Assembly (NCBI GenBank): GCA_963662175.1
Contig: OY759215.1
Coordinates: 20,201,079-20,265,078, forward strand
Origin: Aradus depressus
Lineage: Eukaryota; Arthropoda; Insecta; Hemiptera; Aradidae
Reading direction: 5' to 3'
DNA: 64,000 nt
Positions 1 to 10,377 of this stretch are shown here, piece after piece; positions within the stretch are counted from its first letter, which is position 1; every line of letters starts with the position of its first letter. Both the position numbers and the translations under genes were made by a program. The notes under the pieces are model-generated. The model had not been told where the DNA came from, ran no database searches, and saw only the letters and a list, made by a program, of their open reading frames with translations.

Positions 1-526
1 CCAGTCTAACTTCTGTGATGGACTGGGATGGGGCCATGGTTTCGCAAGGGAGGGCCTCTTCTAAGTCCGTTAGGACCACTGACAGCTTACCCAAATAGGT
101 AAGCAATTTGTCCCTGGCTGGCTCCTCCAAATCCTGGTCTTCCGACCAATCAGAGATGTTGCTCCCGATTGTACGGGCGGTGCGGAGCCGCCTAAGAAAA
201 ACCCCCCGCGAGCTCGCGGGGGGTGGGTATGGACCCTCGCCGCGCGGGGCGGGCGACTGCTGGGGGGGACCGGGCGTAGGGGGGGCCACTACAGTGGCCC
301 GCTGGCCACGCGGTGCGGGCGACGGCTGCGAAGGACCTGTGGGGAGGGGTGGAAGTGCTGCCTTCGCGACCCGTTGGTCGCGCGGCGCCGGCGATGATTG
401 GGTGGGGATTGATGGGGGGGGAGCTACATTGGCCCGGGTGGCCTTGGCTCGAGAAGGGTCGCTACCTGCGGGGGGGTGAGGGGTGACCCTTCCTCTACCT
501 GACCGGAGCCCTCCGGCAGGGTACAT
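1..526 (-). CDS. Partial proline-rich open frame running off the left edge
   Basis: On the minus strand an open frame starts at an ATG at 526-524 and stays open to position 1, at least 175 codons. An in-frame stop lies upstream near 597. The product begins MYPAGGLRSG. Residues about 45-115 hold three imperfect repeats built on SPAPR(G/D), in a proline/alanine-rich linker. After these comes an acidic, more globular-looking stretch (SDWSEDQDLEEPARDKLL). The segment is strongly GC-rich with G/C at third codon positions, unlike the AT-rich surroundings. I do not recognise the family. Low-complexity proline-rich N-termini are common in gag-like ORF1 proteins of insect non-LTR elements, so that is one possibility; a host exon is another. 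The plus-strand frame at 108-479 is a GC-rich shadow. Confidence 0.45.
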   Translation of the reverse strand, partial: MYPAGGLRSGRGRVTPHPPAGSDPSRAKATRANVAPPPSIPTQSSPAPRDQRVAKAALPPLPTGPSQPSPAPRGQRATVVAPPTPGPPQQSPAPRGEGPYPPPASSRGVFLRRLRTARTIGSNISDWSEDQDLEEPARDKLLTYLGKLSVVLTDLEEALPCETMAPSQSITEVRL

Positions 527-884
527 CTCAAAAAAAAAGGACGAATAACTCAGTATATTAATTATATAGAGTTGAAAATTGAGGAAAGGCCTATTTCACG
601 CGATTTGATCGCCTACACACAACACTAATGCAGTACTACATGACGCACTAGCAGAGGTGGAAAAACAAAGAGAAAACGAGACTGAATTGAAGATAACCTG
701 TGAGGAAAATGCAAAAGCTGCGCCAATAATTATTTTTATTGTTAATATTGTTGTTAATTCTCGTGCGACCTGTGATTAATAAAACTACCACTTACTTGGT
801 GTCCTTATTTATCTGCAGCCGGTGAGAAGGCGGGGAGTGGAGCTAGAGACCTAGGTACGTCTTCACCCTTCGGAGGTTGGGTAG
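527..884. other. Unassigned spacer
   Basis: No gene recognised. A short plus-strand open stretch around 626-775 encodes a charged, helix-like peptide (EVEKQRENETELKI) followed by a hydrophobic segment. It is too short and isolated to call. Confidence 0.3.
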
Positions 885-1118
885 AGACTCGACTCTACTA
901 TGGATGTCTTAAATGTTGTCTATCCAAGTTTACTCTCTTAAGGTAGAGGTCTTTAACAACGCACACGCTTGAGACCGTCGCTTAACGTCCCATCTGAAGG
1001 ACGACGTGCTCAAGGTTGTTTCTCCTCCAAGATAAAAAAAAAATAAGGGCCTCGGTCGGGTTTCAAACAGTCTTGAGCTTAGTAGGCTAGCATGCTACCT
1101 CTGAGCTACCGGTCCTTT
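885..1118 (-). repeat. SINE1 copy, diverged
   Basis: Minus-orientation SINE1. The body motif (GACTCTACTATGG), a degraded 'GTACGATG...TCGTTAAAGACC' part and the tRNA-like head (complement of GGTAGCTCAG at 1100-1113) can be followed. The B-box region is damaged (TTTCAAACAG), so this copy is old. Confidence 0.6.
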
Positions 1119-1169
1119 CAGTGTTGCTGTTAATAATAATAATAATATTTATTTTCTTTAAATAAATGG

Positions 1170-1710
1170 GAGACAATTAGTTGTCTGTAGTGTCTCCTTG
1201 TCGGTCATATTGGCCATTGGAAATCAGTACATCTCCTCTGAACATCTCCTTGCCCAAGACATATTGGTAGCCTTTGTGTCATTAAAAAGAAATCTGATCT
1301 CAGTTTCTTTCTCCTGGATCCCAGATCATTGTGGCATTGCGGGTAACGAATCAGCTATATATGCCAAGCGCATCATACTAGAATATCCACATCTGCAGTC
1401 CCCATTTGGTGATTTCAGTTCCTATATGAAGGAAAAAGTATGGATCTAACGGCACATTGGGTGGTTCGGAATGATCTATAATAAGCTTAGGGTTATCAGA
1501 AGCACCGTTAGGGGCTGGAAAACGTTAGGAAGGAAGATATGGTTCTGTCTCGGCTGCGTAAAGTGTAATGCAATGTATAACGCATAGTCACCAATGAGAG
1601 AATACCAACCTTGTGATGGATATTTCTGAAATCCCATGTGATGACAGTCCACAAATTACCCAATCATTTGAATTTTTGTACCTCACAAACCGCATATCTT
1701 TTATATTTTA
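1170..1710 (+). pseudogene. Non-LTR ORF2 RNase H and C-terminal remnant
   Basis: The frame at 1198-1449 encodes FSWIPDHCGIAGNESA, which matches the last RNase H block of Jockey/I-type ORF2 proteins (usual form WVPGHxGIxGNExAD). G is replaced by D in PGH and the final D is lost. Upstream residues (ILAIGNQYISSEHLLAQDI) fit the spacer after the TDS block. Downstream, NKLRVIRSTVRGW and a frameshifted tail (MTVHKLPNHLNFCTSQ) fit the post-RNase H region. A stop and frameshifts show it is dead. The tail resembles the minus-strand remnant at 47370-47570. Confidence 0.7.
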
Positions 1711-1978
1711 GGAGAGTAAAGTAAACTAAAGCCATGTCCCATTTACAAGCTAAATATGGATTTTTTGGATGAATTCACGTTAATACTTATATTTCAGTTA
1801 TTTAGACTAATTTTATTTTTGAAAATATATTGAAATAATGTTCTAAGGAGAAGCTACGAAAATGAAAACTCTAACAATAAGTCATAAGTTCTTAAGACTA
1901 TCCTCAAAAGTATGGTAGTTGTGACGTAGTATAGTTTACTTCCGAAGAACAGAAAGGTATATATATGTACAGTTTTTG
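1711..1978. other. AT-rich spacer
   Basis: No coding or RNA feature recognised. Confidence 0.3.
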
Positions 1979-2285
1979 AGGGCGCCGGTAGCTCAGTGGT
2001 ATGCGTGCTTGCTTACTGAACTTATTGAACTCAGGATCGCGGGTTCGAAACCCGGCCGAGGCCTTTATTTTATCTAGAAGGTAAAATAAACTTGAGCACG
2101 CCGTCCTTCGGATGGTCCCGAGCATGGACGTTGTTAGGTACTCGTTAAAGTCCCCTACCCTATAAAAATTTAGGCCAAAATTTAAAACTCCCATAGTAGA
2201 GTCGGGCTCATGTCCACCAGTGACGAAAAAGAGGTCTGGTAGTAGGTGATATGACCTTGTAGTTAAAGCCCGGGCATGTGTCATC
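1979..2285 (+). repeat. SINE1 copy
   Basis: tRNA-like head with an A-box (GTAGCTCAGTGGTATGCG) and a B-box (GGGTTCGAAACCCGG), followed by the SINE1 body (GAGCACGCCGTCCTTCGGAT, then GTACTCGTTAAAG, then AGAGTCGGGCTCATGTCCAC) ending near GCCCGGGCATGTGTCAT. About 6-10 percent of sites differ from the window consensus and the CCTAA tail is missing. Confidence 0.8.
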
Positions 2286-2286
2286 T

Positions 2287-2510
2287 ATATTATAAAAATG
2301 AATGGCTAAATTTGCTAAGCGCAAAACTCGAGAACGGCTGGACCAATTCGGCTAATTTTTTTTTTCAAATATTCGTTGAAGTCCGAGGAAGGTTCTTATG
2401 AAGAGAGTTCCTAGCTGTCAACTGGAGAGGGGGTAGTAGTAAGGGGAGCCTAAGCATAAAAATTGCTCTAGCGCATTAACGGATGGACGGATTATCATGC
2501 AATTTCACAT
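2287..2510 (+). repeat. Dispersed insect-type repeat (AACTCGAGAACGGCTGG)
   Basis: The phrase TATTATAAAAATGAATGG followed by AAACTCGAGAACGGCTGGAC and CAATTCGGCTAA resembles, from memory, a repeat segment seen in many insect genomes. No coding capacity. Class not assigned. Confidence 0.4.
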
Positions 2511-2589
2511 GGAGTATTCTTAAAAGCCAATTTGAAAAATAGGCTATGTGGCGTCCATAAATTTTGAACGGGAGGGGGGGTTGTAAGTG

Positions 2590-2789
2590 NNNNNNNNNNN
2601 NNNNNNNNNNNNNNNNNNNNNNNNNNNNNNNNNNNNNNNNNNNNNNNNNNNNNNNNNNNNNNNNNNNNNNNNNNNNNNNNNNNNNNNNNNNNNNNNNNNN
2701 NNNNNNNNNNNNNNNNNNNNNNNNNNNNNNNNNNNNNNNNNNNNNNNNNNNNNNNNNNNNNNNNNNNNNNNNNNNNNNNNNNNNNNNNN
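2590..2789. other. Assembly gap (200 N)
   Basis: Exactly 200 undetermined bases; the round number suggests a nominal gap size. It interrupts a G-run/C-run context (GGGAGGGGGGG on the left, CCTCCCCCCC on the right), which is hard to sequence. Confidence 0.98.
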
Positions 2790-2866
2790 CCTCCCCCCCA
2801 TGTAACGCTCCATAACGTTTTTCTGTACCCCCTCTCCCCCTCTCTAAACGTTACGTAACACCCAAG
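2790..2866 (+). repeat. Repeat 'GTAACGCNNCNTAACGTTTT', copy 1
   Basis: C-rich segment with GTAACGCTCCATAACGTTTT, a C-rich centre and GTTACGTAACACC. A similar block in the same orientation lies at 3318-3392. Function unknown. Confidence 0.5.
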
Positions 2867-3317
2867 TGACCATTTTTACCTAAAAGTCACAATTATGTTG
2901 CGCAAAGTACCGGAAAGTCACTAAAATACCTTTGTTATTGTTTTAATCGCGTTTGCGGTAATAATGTTGTTTATTTTATTTATTCATATTGTTATTTAAT
3001 AAACAATCACATATAATGTAATAAACATTTGCTTAAGTTTAAAATATGTTAAAATGGGCTCAAATGTGTCCTAATAAACTTTTACTACTAATCTTACATT
3101 TAATTATGCCGTTTTCCTGACTTGGCCCTGTCCTTACACACATTTTTGGCTTCATCCACCATTGTTCTTCTCATGCATTCTCCTATTTTAGCTTTTTTTA
3201 CTAATAAACTCTTAAAATAAAATAACATATTTATTTTAAACTTTGGCAATGCAATTAGAAACGGAAACCTAACGAAAAGGGTTGCCAACTTGGGAAATTT
3301 TAATTCCCTAGTTTCTC

Positions 3318-3392
3318 CCCTCCCGCGCCTGTAACGCATCGTAACGTTTTACAAGTCCCCCCCAAATTGCGTTACGTAATACTTGAACGCCC
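3318..3392 (+). repeat. Repeat 'GTAACGCNNCNTAACGTTTT', copy 2
   Basis: GTAACGCATCGTAACGTTTT, a CCCCCCC run, then GCGTTACGTAATAC. It repeats the order and spacing of copy 1 with moderate divergence. No further homology was recognised. Confidence 0.5.
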
Positions 3393-3399
3393 CCTTAAC

Positions 3400-3678
3400 T
3401 GAAAAACGCAAATAACTGCTTTTACGAATGTATCGACACAAAATTTTAAATGTCTAGTCAAAACGCAATGAGGACATAACTTGTTACATTTCAGGGAAGG
3501 GGGCTTAATTCGATGTTAAATAAATTTAACGACACAAAATTCAATATGAGAATTTAGAAGCCCCTATGTAAGTAAATTATTGAATATTAGCGCAAACAGT
3601 CAACTGATTTTGTCGTGGGAGCGAAAAGTTAATTGATTAATTTCTTCTGAGGAAGTACATTGCCGGTGTGTTCATGTG
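3400..3678 (-). repeat. Hairpin family B, 5' half
   Basis: Minus-oriented copy. The family motif 'CGACACAAAATT', then a short block like CCCCTATGTAAGT and GGAGCGAAAAGTTAATTGATT, lead into the conserved terminus GGAAGTACATTGCCGGTG. Confidence 0.6.
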
Positions 3679-3994
3679 AGGAGGAAAGCAGTGTTCATGT
3701 TAAGGGAAGGTCTTTAGCTGCGTTCATGGGAAAGGCGGAGCCATGTTTAGTAATTAAGAGCTCCCGTGTACTTCATTAAGGCCCATTATCTTCCGCTTTC
3801 AGTATACTTGACGCTCTTATATCACACTGCCAAAGAACTATATAATTTTGTATGCCATACATAGTTCCCAAATATTGAATAAATGAATAAGTCTTTAGTT
3901 CGATACATAATCATAAATACAAACAATTTTCAAGTAATAAAGATTAAATTGAAATAAAACAAAGCAGATAATATTAATTAATTAAACAATATAC

Positions 3995-4226
3995 CAATGA
4001 GGACATAACCAGTCAAATTTTCAGCGATATTGGCTGAAGGAATGAGGAGCCTCAATTCTCAATAACTGCCGATGTAATAAATTTATCGACACAAAATTTA
4101 GTGTGAGGATTTAGGAGCCCCTATGTAAGTCAACTGTTGAATATTAGCTCAAACAGAAGGGGGAGCGAAAAGTTACTTCTTTCATTCGTTCTGGGGGAGT
4201 AGATTGTCGGTGATTCACCGACGACG
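3995..4226 (-). repeat. Hairpin family B, 5' half
   Basis: Second minus-oriented 5' half. It ends in the palindromic terminus GTCGGTGATTCACCGACGAC (4207-4226) and shares ATTTAGGAGCCCCTATGTAA with the copy at 3400-3678. Confidence 0.65.
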
Positions 4227-4325
4227 TTTTTATCTTTATTTTTGAAATCAGGGGGTCGGGAAAGTTGAAATTCCGGTGAAAACTCAACGATTACATAACT
4301 TCTCCAAGTATAGCTGGGGATATAA
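4227..4325 (+). repeat. Hairpin family B, 3' end
   Basis: Plus-oriented 3' end abutting the minus-oriented 5' half: GAAATCAGGGGGTCGGG, GAAATTCCGGTGAAAACTCA, GATTACATAACTTC, then a damaged terminal hairpin (AGTATAGCTGGGGA). Confidence 0.6.
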
Positions 4326-4338
4326 AACGTTGGGTGTT

Positions 4339-4570
4339 ACTAGCTCATCCCGTGGGGTGGCTACTATACTAGCTCATCCCGTGGGGAGGCTACTATACTA
4401 ACTCATCCCGTGGGGAGGCTACTATACTAACTCATCCCGTGGGGAGGCTACTATACTAACTCATCCCGTGGGGAGGCTACTATACTAGCTCATCCCGTGG
4501 GGAGGCTACTATACTAGCTCATCCCGTGGGGAGGCTACTATACTAGCTCATCCCATGGGGAGGCTACTAT
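4339..4570 (+). repeat. Minisatellite, 29 bp x 8
   Basis: Eight head-to-tail 29-bp units containing ACTAGCTCATCCCGTGG and GGAGGCTACTAT. Unit starts at 4339, 4368 and 4397 set the period. Only a few positions vary (AGCTC/AACTC, GTGGGGA/GTGGGGT, one CATGG), so it is recently homogenised. Not a coding repeat. Confidence 0.95.
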
Positions 4571-5063
4571 ATTAGTTCTTCCACTCTACCTGTGTGAACT
4601 AGACTATAAGCCATAAGATTTACGCCGCATAAAGACCCTCGTCATTCAGGGATTGGCGAGTTGTTCTCCAAAATGGTTGTATTTGACTGACTGTTGATAG
4701 GTGGGAGAAGTGGAATGGTTTAGTCTCTAACCAGAGTTCAGTGGTTAAGTTAACTAAGAGAATATCCAGTTAGGAGGTCAGGAACGGAGGTTGGCAGCTG
4801 GGATCCCAGATTCGCTAATCCACGCCAATCCTTTCTGTTTAGTTGGACAGTCCAACATCCACCCATCGTAAATTAATATTTCCTTCTGTTCATTCACAGC
4901 CGAACATTCTGCCTGTTGTATAGTTGTTCAAACCAAGTCCGCTGTCTCCAGAAGACTCACCCAGATCCCACATCATGACTTCAATGAATCGAAGATCGTC
5001 GACTATTGGACCAAAGTCAAAACTGAATAATGACAACAAACTAACGATAAACAAGACAGGAGA
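4571..5063. other. Spacer without recognised gene
   Basis: Includes a short open frame (4924-5118, 64 aa, serine/asparagine-rich) whose 3' end runs into a SINE head, so it is not a credible gene. Confidence 0.35.
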
Positions 5064-5133
5064 GGGCTCCGGTAGTTCAGTGGTATCCGTGGGTTCGAAA
5101 CACGGCCGAGGCCCTTAGTTTATTTTATCTGCG
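5064..5133 (+). repeat. SINE1 head fragment
   Basis: GGGCTCCGGTAGTTCAGTGG joined directly to GTGGGTTCGAAACACGG and GAGGCCCTTAGTTTATTTTA. The anticodon-arm region between the A and B boxes is deleted and the body is missing. Confidence 0.7.
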
Positions 5134-5179
5134 AGATATATTGAGTAGCATCCTGCGTCCGCTTCTTTATGTTGCAAGC

Positions 5180-5570
5180 ACATCCAGCATCCCAACATCG
5201 CCAGACACGGTGCGGTCCCACCTATGATATTCTTCTATTCTACCTACTAATGATTCGGCTGGGGACGCGTCCAAATCTCTGCAAGAGAATTTACACCTTC
5301 TCGAGGGATTGCTGCGTAGGTAAAAATAAATTAAAACAAATCGCTCCATGTTACATTCGCTTTGAGACATGGTGACAAAGACGTACGATACTTAGGACTC
5401 TATCTTGACAGACGACTGACTTGGAACAAACATGTTACACAGACTCGACAAAAATACTACAAGACAAGCTATCTCAACTTCGCCTCAACCACAAACTGAG
5501 TGTCTACAAGACCATTAGCTGGCCTATCTGGACATATGGCGTTCATATACGTTGTGTCGAATAATTCATT
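5180..5570 (+). pseudogene. Jockey-type RT remnant (palm/thumb)
   Basis: In shifting frames the translation reads DIPTSPDTV, NDSAGDASKSLQENL, GDKDVRYLGLYLDRRLTWNKH and then VYKTISWPIWTYGV. These match, in order, the region after the YADD box, the helix before the thumb, the 'vkYLGxxLDrrLTWkxH' block and the 'YKTixkPIWTYGxxLWG' block of Jockey-clade ORF2 proteins. Stops and frameshifts make it a relic. No 3' end is visible; hairpin family B follows at 5615. Confidence 0.75.
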
Positions 5571-5614
5571 GCAACGGCAGTTATTGAGTTAAGCCTCTCC
5601 ACCAATTTCCCCAT

Positions 5615-5778
5615 GTCTTTGGTCGATTTGGTGTTGTCCTTATGAAGTTTAGGTCACACATATAAAATTTTGTATCTATACATTCATGAAATTCCATTCA
5701 AAACTCCATATCGAATTTTTGACCGATTACATAACTTCCCCTATATTTCGTATAGCTGAGGAATTAAAATAAGTTTCT
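5615..5778 (+). repeat. Hairpin family B, internally deleted copy
   Basis: TTTGGTCGATTTGG, GTCCTTATGAAGTTTAGG and CATATAAAATTTTGTATC jump directly to GAAATTCCATTC, GAATTTTTGACCGATTAC and the terminal hairpin ACTTCCCCTATATTTCGTA/TAGCTGAGG. Confidence 0.7.
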
Positions 5779-7345
5779 TTATTATTTATTAATTTGAAAC
5801 TATTTTAAAATTTCTGAATCCAGTGTATGACCCAATTTAAGTTTAATTATTGTCAACGGGACCAATATACTAGGACTGGTACTCATCCAAACTGAGTCCA
5901 AACCACTTGAGATACAATACCTTCTCTCATTGGATCGTATATCTCCCGACTGTGTTGATGAAAGGAACACAATTAACTTGAACAAGTTGCTCAGCTAACC
6001 TAAAAACTTGATTGGATTGTTATCTTTTCTCTCTTTCGCTCTATTGGTTTCTTCTATAAGGTTCCCTATTGGTTGCCGCCATTACTTTGTACCAGAGCCG
6101 TTCATCTCTTACTACTAACAAAGAAAAGATTTTTTTTTTGTTGACTTTAAGTTTCTTATAAACTTCCTAGAAAACTCCAGAGAATCTATTCTTCCCGGCA
6201 GTGGCGAGGCGTACTCTAAAACGGCAAAGTGCATCAGAATATCTATGGTAAACTTTTTATATATAATATACATCCGGATAAACGAGATTTTGAATTCTTC
6301 AGTGTGAAAGTGGCCTTTTTTACTCCACCTTTCTCTAAAGACAATTCAAAAATTCCCACCTAGAGACTTCAATACAAATAATAATAATTTAAAAAAATAT
6401 AGTTCATTGATGCTGTCCATACTTTTTGTTATTTTTATGCAGACATCAAATAAAAAATAATTAAAATTACAATATTTTTTTATATTGTCTCAAACCAACA
6501 GAGACTTATTATCAAAAAATTTAGGATGATGTCATTGTTTGCATACGTTATATTGCAAGTTAGCAATGTTATTAATTTCACAAAACTATGTCTTATTACC
6601 TAAAATAATACCTAAATCACAAAGTGTTTTAATTAATTTGCATTATTTTAATAACAAGTATTTAATAATATTTATCCAAATAGGATGTTTTAAGTATAAT
6701 ATTTCCATATATATGTAGCCACCTATGTTTTATTAATTTTATCATATCACCTGAAGCCTCAATAAGTTCCTCATCTGTAAAGATTTCTGTATATCGCCTT
6801 GGTAAAAAGATCGATTTCAGAACGCTATTCGATGATTCACTGTCTTCTAAAAACGTTGCAATAACACTCGGCCTGTATATTGTGTATATTCTTTTCAATG
6901 CGATATTCTTCGTCGATTGCAAGATCCGTTATTGGTACAAATTCTGCTTTTAAAGTATTTAGTTTCTGTGCCAGAGAATTTATCTAGAAATTAAGACGTT
7001 ATTAGAACATCTATGATTTTTTTTTTTCATTTATACTCTTACTTATTGGCTGCTTTCAACCTCGTTTTCACATGTTCGTGTGTTGCCTGTTACTACCGCT
7101 AGTCTACAGAATAAATCGCTTTTATATATTCAGACCATGTCAGGGGCACAGTTTGGATATTAGGTGGGCCACACCTCTCATATCAACTCATCACTCAGAC
7201 TCTTAGGTAACCAAGGAGCATGGGGTAAGGCCATCGTGAGGAGGTTTTGGCTGGGGCTGCTGCTGAGGCGGCCGCCATCTTGCGGATGAGCTATTGAGCC
7301 AGCTCCGGCCTTTCTACCCTACTGTTAACATGTACCAACTTATCA
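5779..7345. other. AT-rich region, no recognised gene
   Basis: Mostly AT-rich. A minus-strand 86-aa open frame at 6662-6922 (ending FTDEELIEASGDMIKLIKHRW) has no family I recognise. A GC-richer patch lies at 7145-7320 (GAGGCGGCCGCCATCTTGCG) and resembles no other repeat in the window except for a short GCCATCTTG phrase. Confidence 0.3.
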
Positions 7346-7600
7346 GTGTTTATAATTTTCAGATGAAGTCCTAATTGTTTCCTGGATTCAAATATATAAT
7401 TTCGTGTTGATACATCCATTACATTGGCAGTTTTTGAGTACAACCCCAATCCTCCGGGTCCCCTTTAACTGAAAATCAATAGTGGATTACTTTTTCACTT
7501 TTGGAATCAGGGGTCAGAAAACATGAAATTCCGATGAAACTCAATATCGAATTTTAGACGGATTACGTTATTTCGTTCAGCTGAGAAAGCAATAACCCTT
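7346..7600 (+). repeat. Hairpin family B copy
   Basis: GAATTTCGTGTTGATACATC type motif, a CCCC-rich box, then GGAATCAGGGGTCAGAAAAC, ATGAAATTCCGATGAAACTC and CGGATTACGTTATTTCG. Confidence 0.6.
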
Positions 7601-8589
7601 CCATATGCCAAGAGACCGGAGATAACCCACTAGAGCGGTAATAAAACCACTTTTTACGATACTAAAAACCACTGTAAAAAGATACTTATGTGGCCCGTAA
7701 TCCCTCATAGCTATTTAGATCAATGGTTTCCAACCTGTATCTGATGTCATCCAACATTGGCTTAAATCACCGACAATGTACTTTCCGAGCCTGTATAAAA
7801 TGTGACAATTTGAATTATATAAAATAAAATATATAAATAAAATTAATAATGAATAAATAATAAAAACTATTACCACATTTCCTGTAGAAATTGTAGCTGG
7901 TCTTCTAATAAATTTTGATTTCTTTCAATTTCCGAAAAGGGCCCTAAAAAAATATCGAAAGTTCAAGACGTGCAATTTTGAAGAAAGTGCACGTATTTAA
8001 AAAAAATTCAATTAACAAATTTTTCATTTGAATTTCTTCTAAATTTACTAAAGAGATGCCATATTGTTTTCCTAAATTTGCAAATATGTTTAATCTAATC
8101 CAAAGGTATAAATTATCTTACTGAGTTCACAGGGAGATGAATAGCATAGAATAAGAGAACAAATATTGGGTTTATTTACCTAAATCTACATTATAAATAA
8201 AATGAAAATATTAATATGAAATAAATCACAATAAGAATCTTCCAAACTAATTTCTACATCTGCTTTAGTCTCTTTTCTTTTTTAATATTGTGGCCATTCT
8301 TTAATTCAATGTTATTTTGGGCATATAAACATAGTTATTTTTACTCCTACATAAGCCTAAAAACACTTCTCTCTCTAGACTGTCCACCTCCACATCTCTC
8401 CTTAGAATGTTTCACACTATTTAAAACAGCTGATTGTCGTCTTTTGTCTCCATTCATTGGTTGTTCACATTTCGTTTTAAAACGAAATGCGACTAGTCCA
8501 TCTTTGTATATTTATTTACTAATTAAGTTACTTTACTTCTAACAGCTGTTTTGATACAAATAATAATAATTGATTTTAGAATTTATTAA
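7601..8589. other. AT-rich region, no recognised gene
   Basis: No credible coding or repeat structure. The 84-aa frame at 8288-8542 is hydrophobic low-complexity and unsupported. Confidence 0.3.
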
Positions 8590-8806
8590 TAATTAAGGTT
8601 TTTGAGTTAAGTACCCTCTGACCCCACTTTCCCTTCTGCCGATTCCGTTGAAAATTAATAACAGATAATATAATATAATTATAACACACAGACAGACGGA
8701 AATGTTTTTTTTTTTGGAATCAGGGGGCCTGAAAACATGAAATTCCGGTGAATTTCTAACCGATTACATAACTTCCCCTATACTTTACTTGCTGGGGAAG
8801 TAAAAA
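8590..8806 (+). repeat. Hairpin family B, 3' half
   Basis: GTTTTTGAGTTAAGTACCC, TTCTGCCGATTCCGTTGAAA, GGAATCAGGGGGCCTGAAAA, CATGAAATTCCGGTGAA and TTACATAACTTCCCC, ending in GCTGGGGAAGTAAAA. Confidence 0.7.
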
Positions 8807-9352
8807 CTTCCTTTTTTATAGCTTTAATTTACTCGTTTTACTTATTTCAGAGTAATAAAATGTTTTGTTTTTTTCAGTCAGAGGAAATGTTTTTTTATTT
8901 TATTGCCTGGAGAAGTGCAGCTTTAGTCCGTTTGCGAAACTTTCCCCGTTTCCGTAACTTTCCCGTTGTTCCAACTAATTTCAACATTTCCTTACGGTAA
9001 CACTGAATATTAGTTTTCTTTCTTCTTTCTTGTTCGCTCTCCTACTTAACTTTTCCTTATAAATTTCCTTTATTATTATACCGATAATCTCTTCTGAGAA
9101 AGTATTCCATGGGCTGGAAATACTAGATGCATGGATTACATCAGTATCACCTGGCCATTTTTAAGTGATGCTCTTGTCAAACTCTCCATAGTTTTGACAT
9201 GTAGATGCAGTTATGTCTTCTAAATCTTCGTCTTTAAGACAAACCATATTGGGGTTAAAAAAAAAAAAATTATTTTTTAAAAAAAATTGTGTATTTCACA
9301 AAATATATATATAATTACGGGAGTACTACACGCGAGTAGACCGGTATTGCTA
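8807..9352. other. AT-rich spacer
   Basis: No gene recognised. Confidence 0.3.
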
Positions 9353-9561
9353 CCATATATTATACATATTTTGTGAAATAGACAATATTTAAAAAAATAT
9401 ATATTTTCTTTATTTTTTAATAAGTGTTTCACGGCGTTTACACTGCTCCGCTTACACTGCATATATTATACTATTTTGTGAAATAGATAATATTTAAAAA
9501 AAAAAAAAAAAAAAAGACATACTTTTTTTTTATTTCTTATTAAGTGTATAAGTGTTTCACA
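9353..9561 (+). repeat. Direct duplication of about 105 bp
   Basis: Two adjacent copies of a block that starts CATATATTATAC, contains ATTTTGTGAAATAGA and ATATTTAAAAA, and ends AAGTGTTTCAC (9353-9431 and 9460-9560). The second carries a longer A/T run. Confidence 0.6.
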
Positions 9562-10301
9562 ATATCTCAGCAGAAAATGACTTGACTGCCCCGCATCGGT
9601 AGCAGAGTGCCCTTAAGATAGCTGAAACGTTCAGATTTTTTATCTGGAAATATTTTAGTTCATTTATGTAAAATATCAGCTTATCCGTTCACCCGGACAT
9701 TAAATTTACAGAAACACCGACCATATTTTCATGAAACATGCACCCCAGAACTTATTATACCTCTAAACGAACAGCTTCTGTTAGTAAATGCTGAGTTGTG
9801 CTATTAGTTATCCTTAATTACTTATTAACATAAGTTCTAAACATCATTAATATTTTTTATTCACTGATTCTTATAAGTGTTTTTTTTTTTTTTACCAGCT
9901 CCTGCCTACCCTTTGAGCCTACTATACTGCTGGTTCGCATTTTTTTTAAAAATTTTAAAGTGTTTCTGTGAACTTGGAAAAGTTATTAGAGATTTACTAA
10001 TACAGCGGGTATATAGTTGAATAGTGACCAGCGTACACCGTTCTCAGATATTTTGTATCTACGTCTTAATAAATTACAATTTTTTTTTTTTTTTAATATT
10101 TACAATTATATATAACAAGCAAATGCTACACTGATACATGAATAAATAAAACGTCTTGGATATTGTAAGAGAAATCATTCATTAATGACACTCCACAGCG
10201 AGAGAAATAGAAAATAATGAGATAAGAAATAGTTGAATTATAAATGAAAGCTATGGCATAAAAAGTGTGTAAATGATTAAGTCTTCAGGGTTATTGTGAA
10301 G
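9562..10301. other. AT-rich spacer
   Basis: No gene or repeat family recognised; several long A or T runs. Confidence 0.3.
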
Positions 10302-10377
10302 GATAGCATAAGAGACGTGGACGTCCCAAGATAGCATAAGAGACGTAGACGTCCCACGATAGCATAAGAGACGTAGA
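10302..10377 (+). repeat. 28-bp tandem repeat, about 2.7 units
   Basis: GATAGCATAAGAGACGT repeated at 10302, 10330 and 10358 with GACGTCCCA spacers. The last unit is cut by the retroelement insertion that follows. Confidence 0.85.

Noticed and set aside
108..479. Plus-strand glycine-rich 123-aa frame
   Set aside because: It is the reverse-strand shadow of a longer frame with better codon composition that runs off the left edge.
1979..2060. Possible genuine tRNA gene (A and B boxes, GGGTTCGAAACCCGG)
   Set aside because: It continues without a break into the SINE1 body shared by more than 20 copies; the acceptor and anticodon arms do not fold as a functional tRNA by eye.
2544..2815. Open frames spanning the N gap on both strands
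   Set aside because: They consist almost entirely of undetermined bases.
4339..4570. CRISPR-like array (regular repeats)
   Set aside because: Units are contiguous with no unique spacers, and the genome is eukaryotic; it is a minisatellite.
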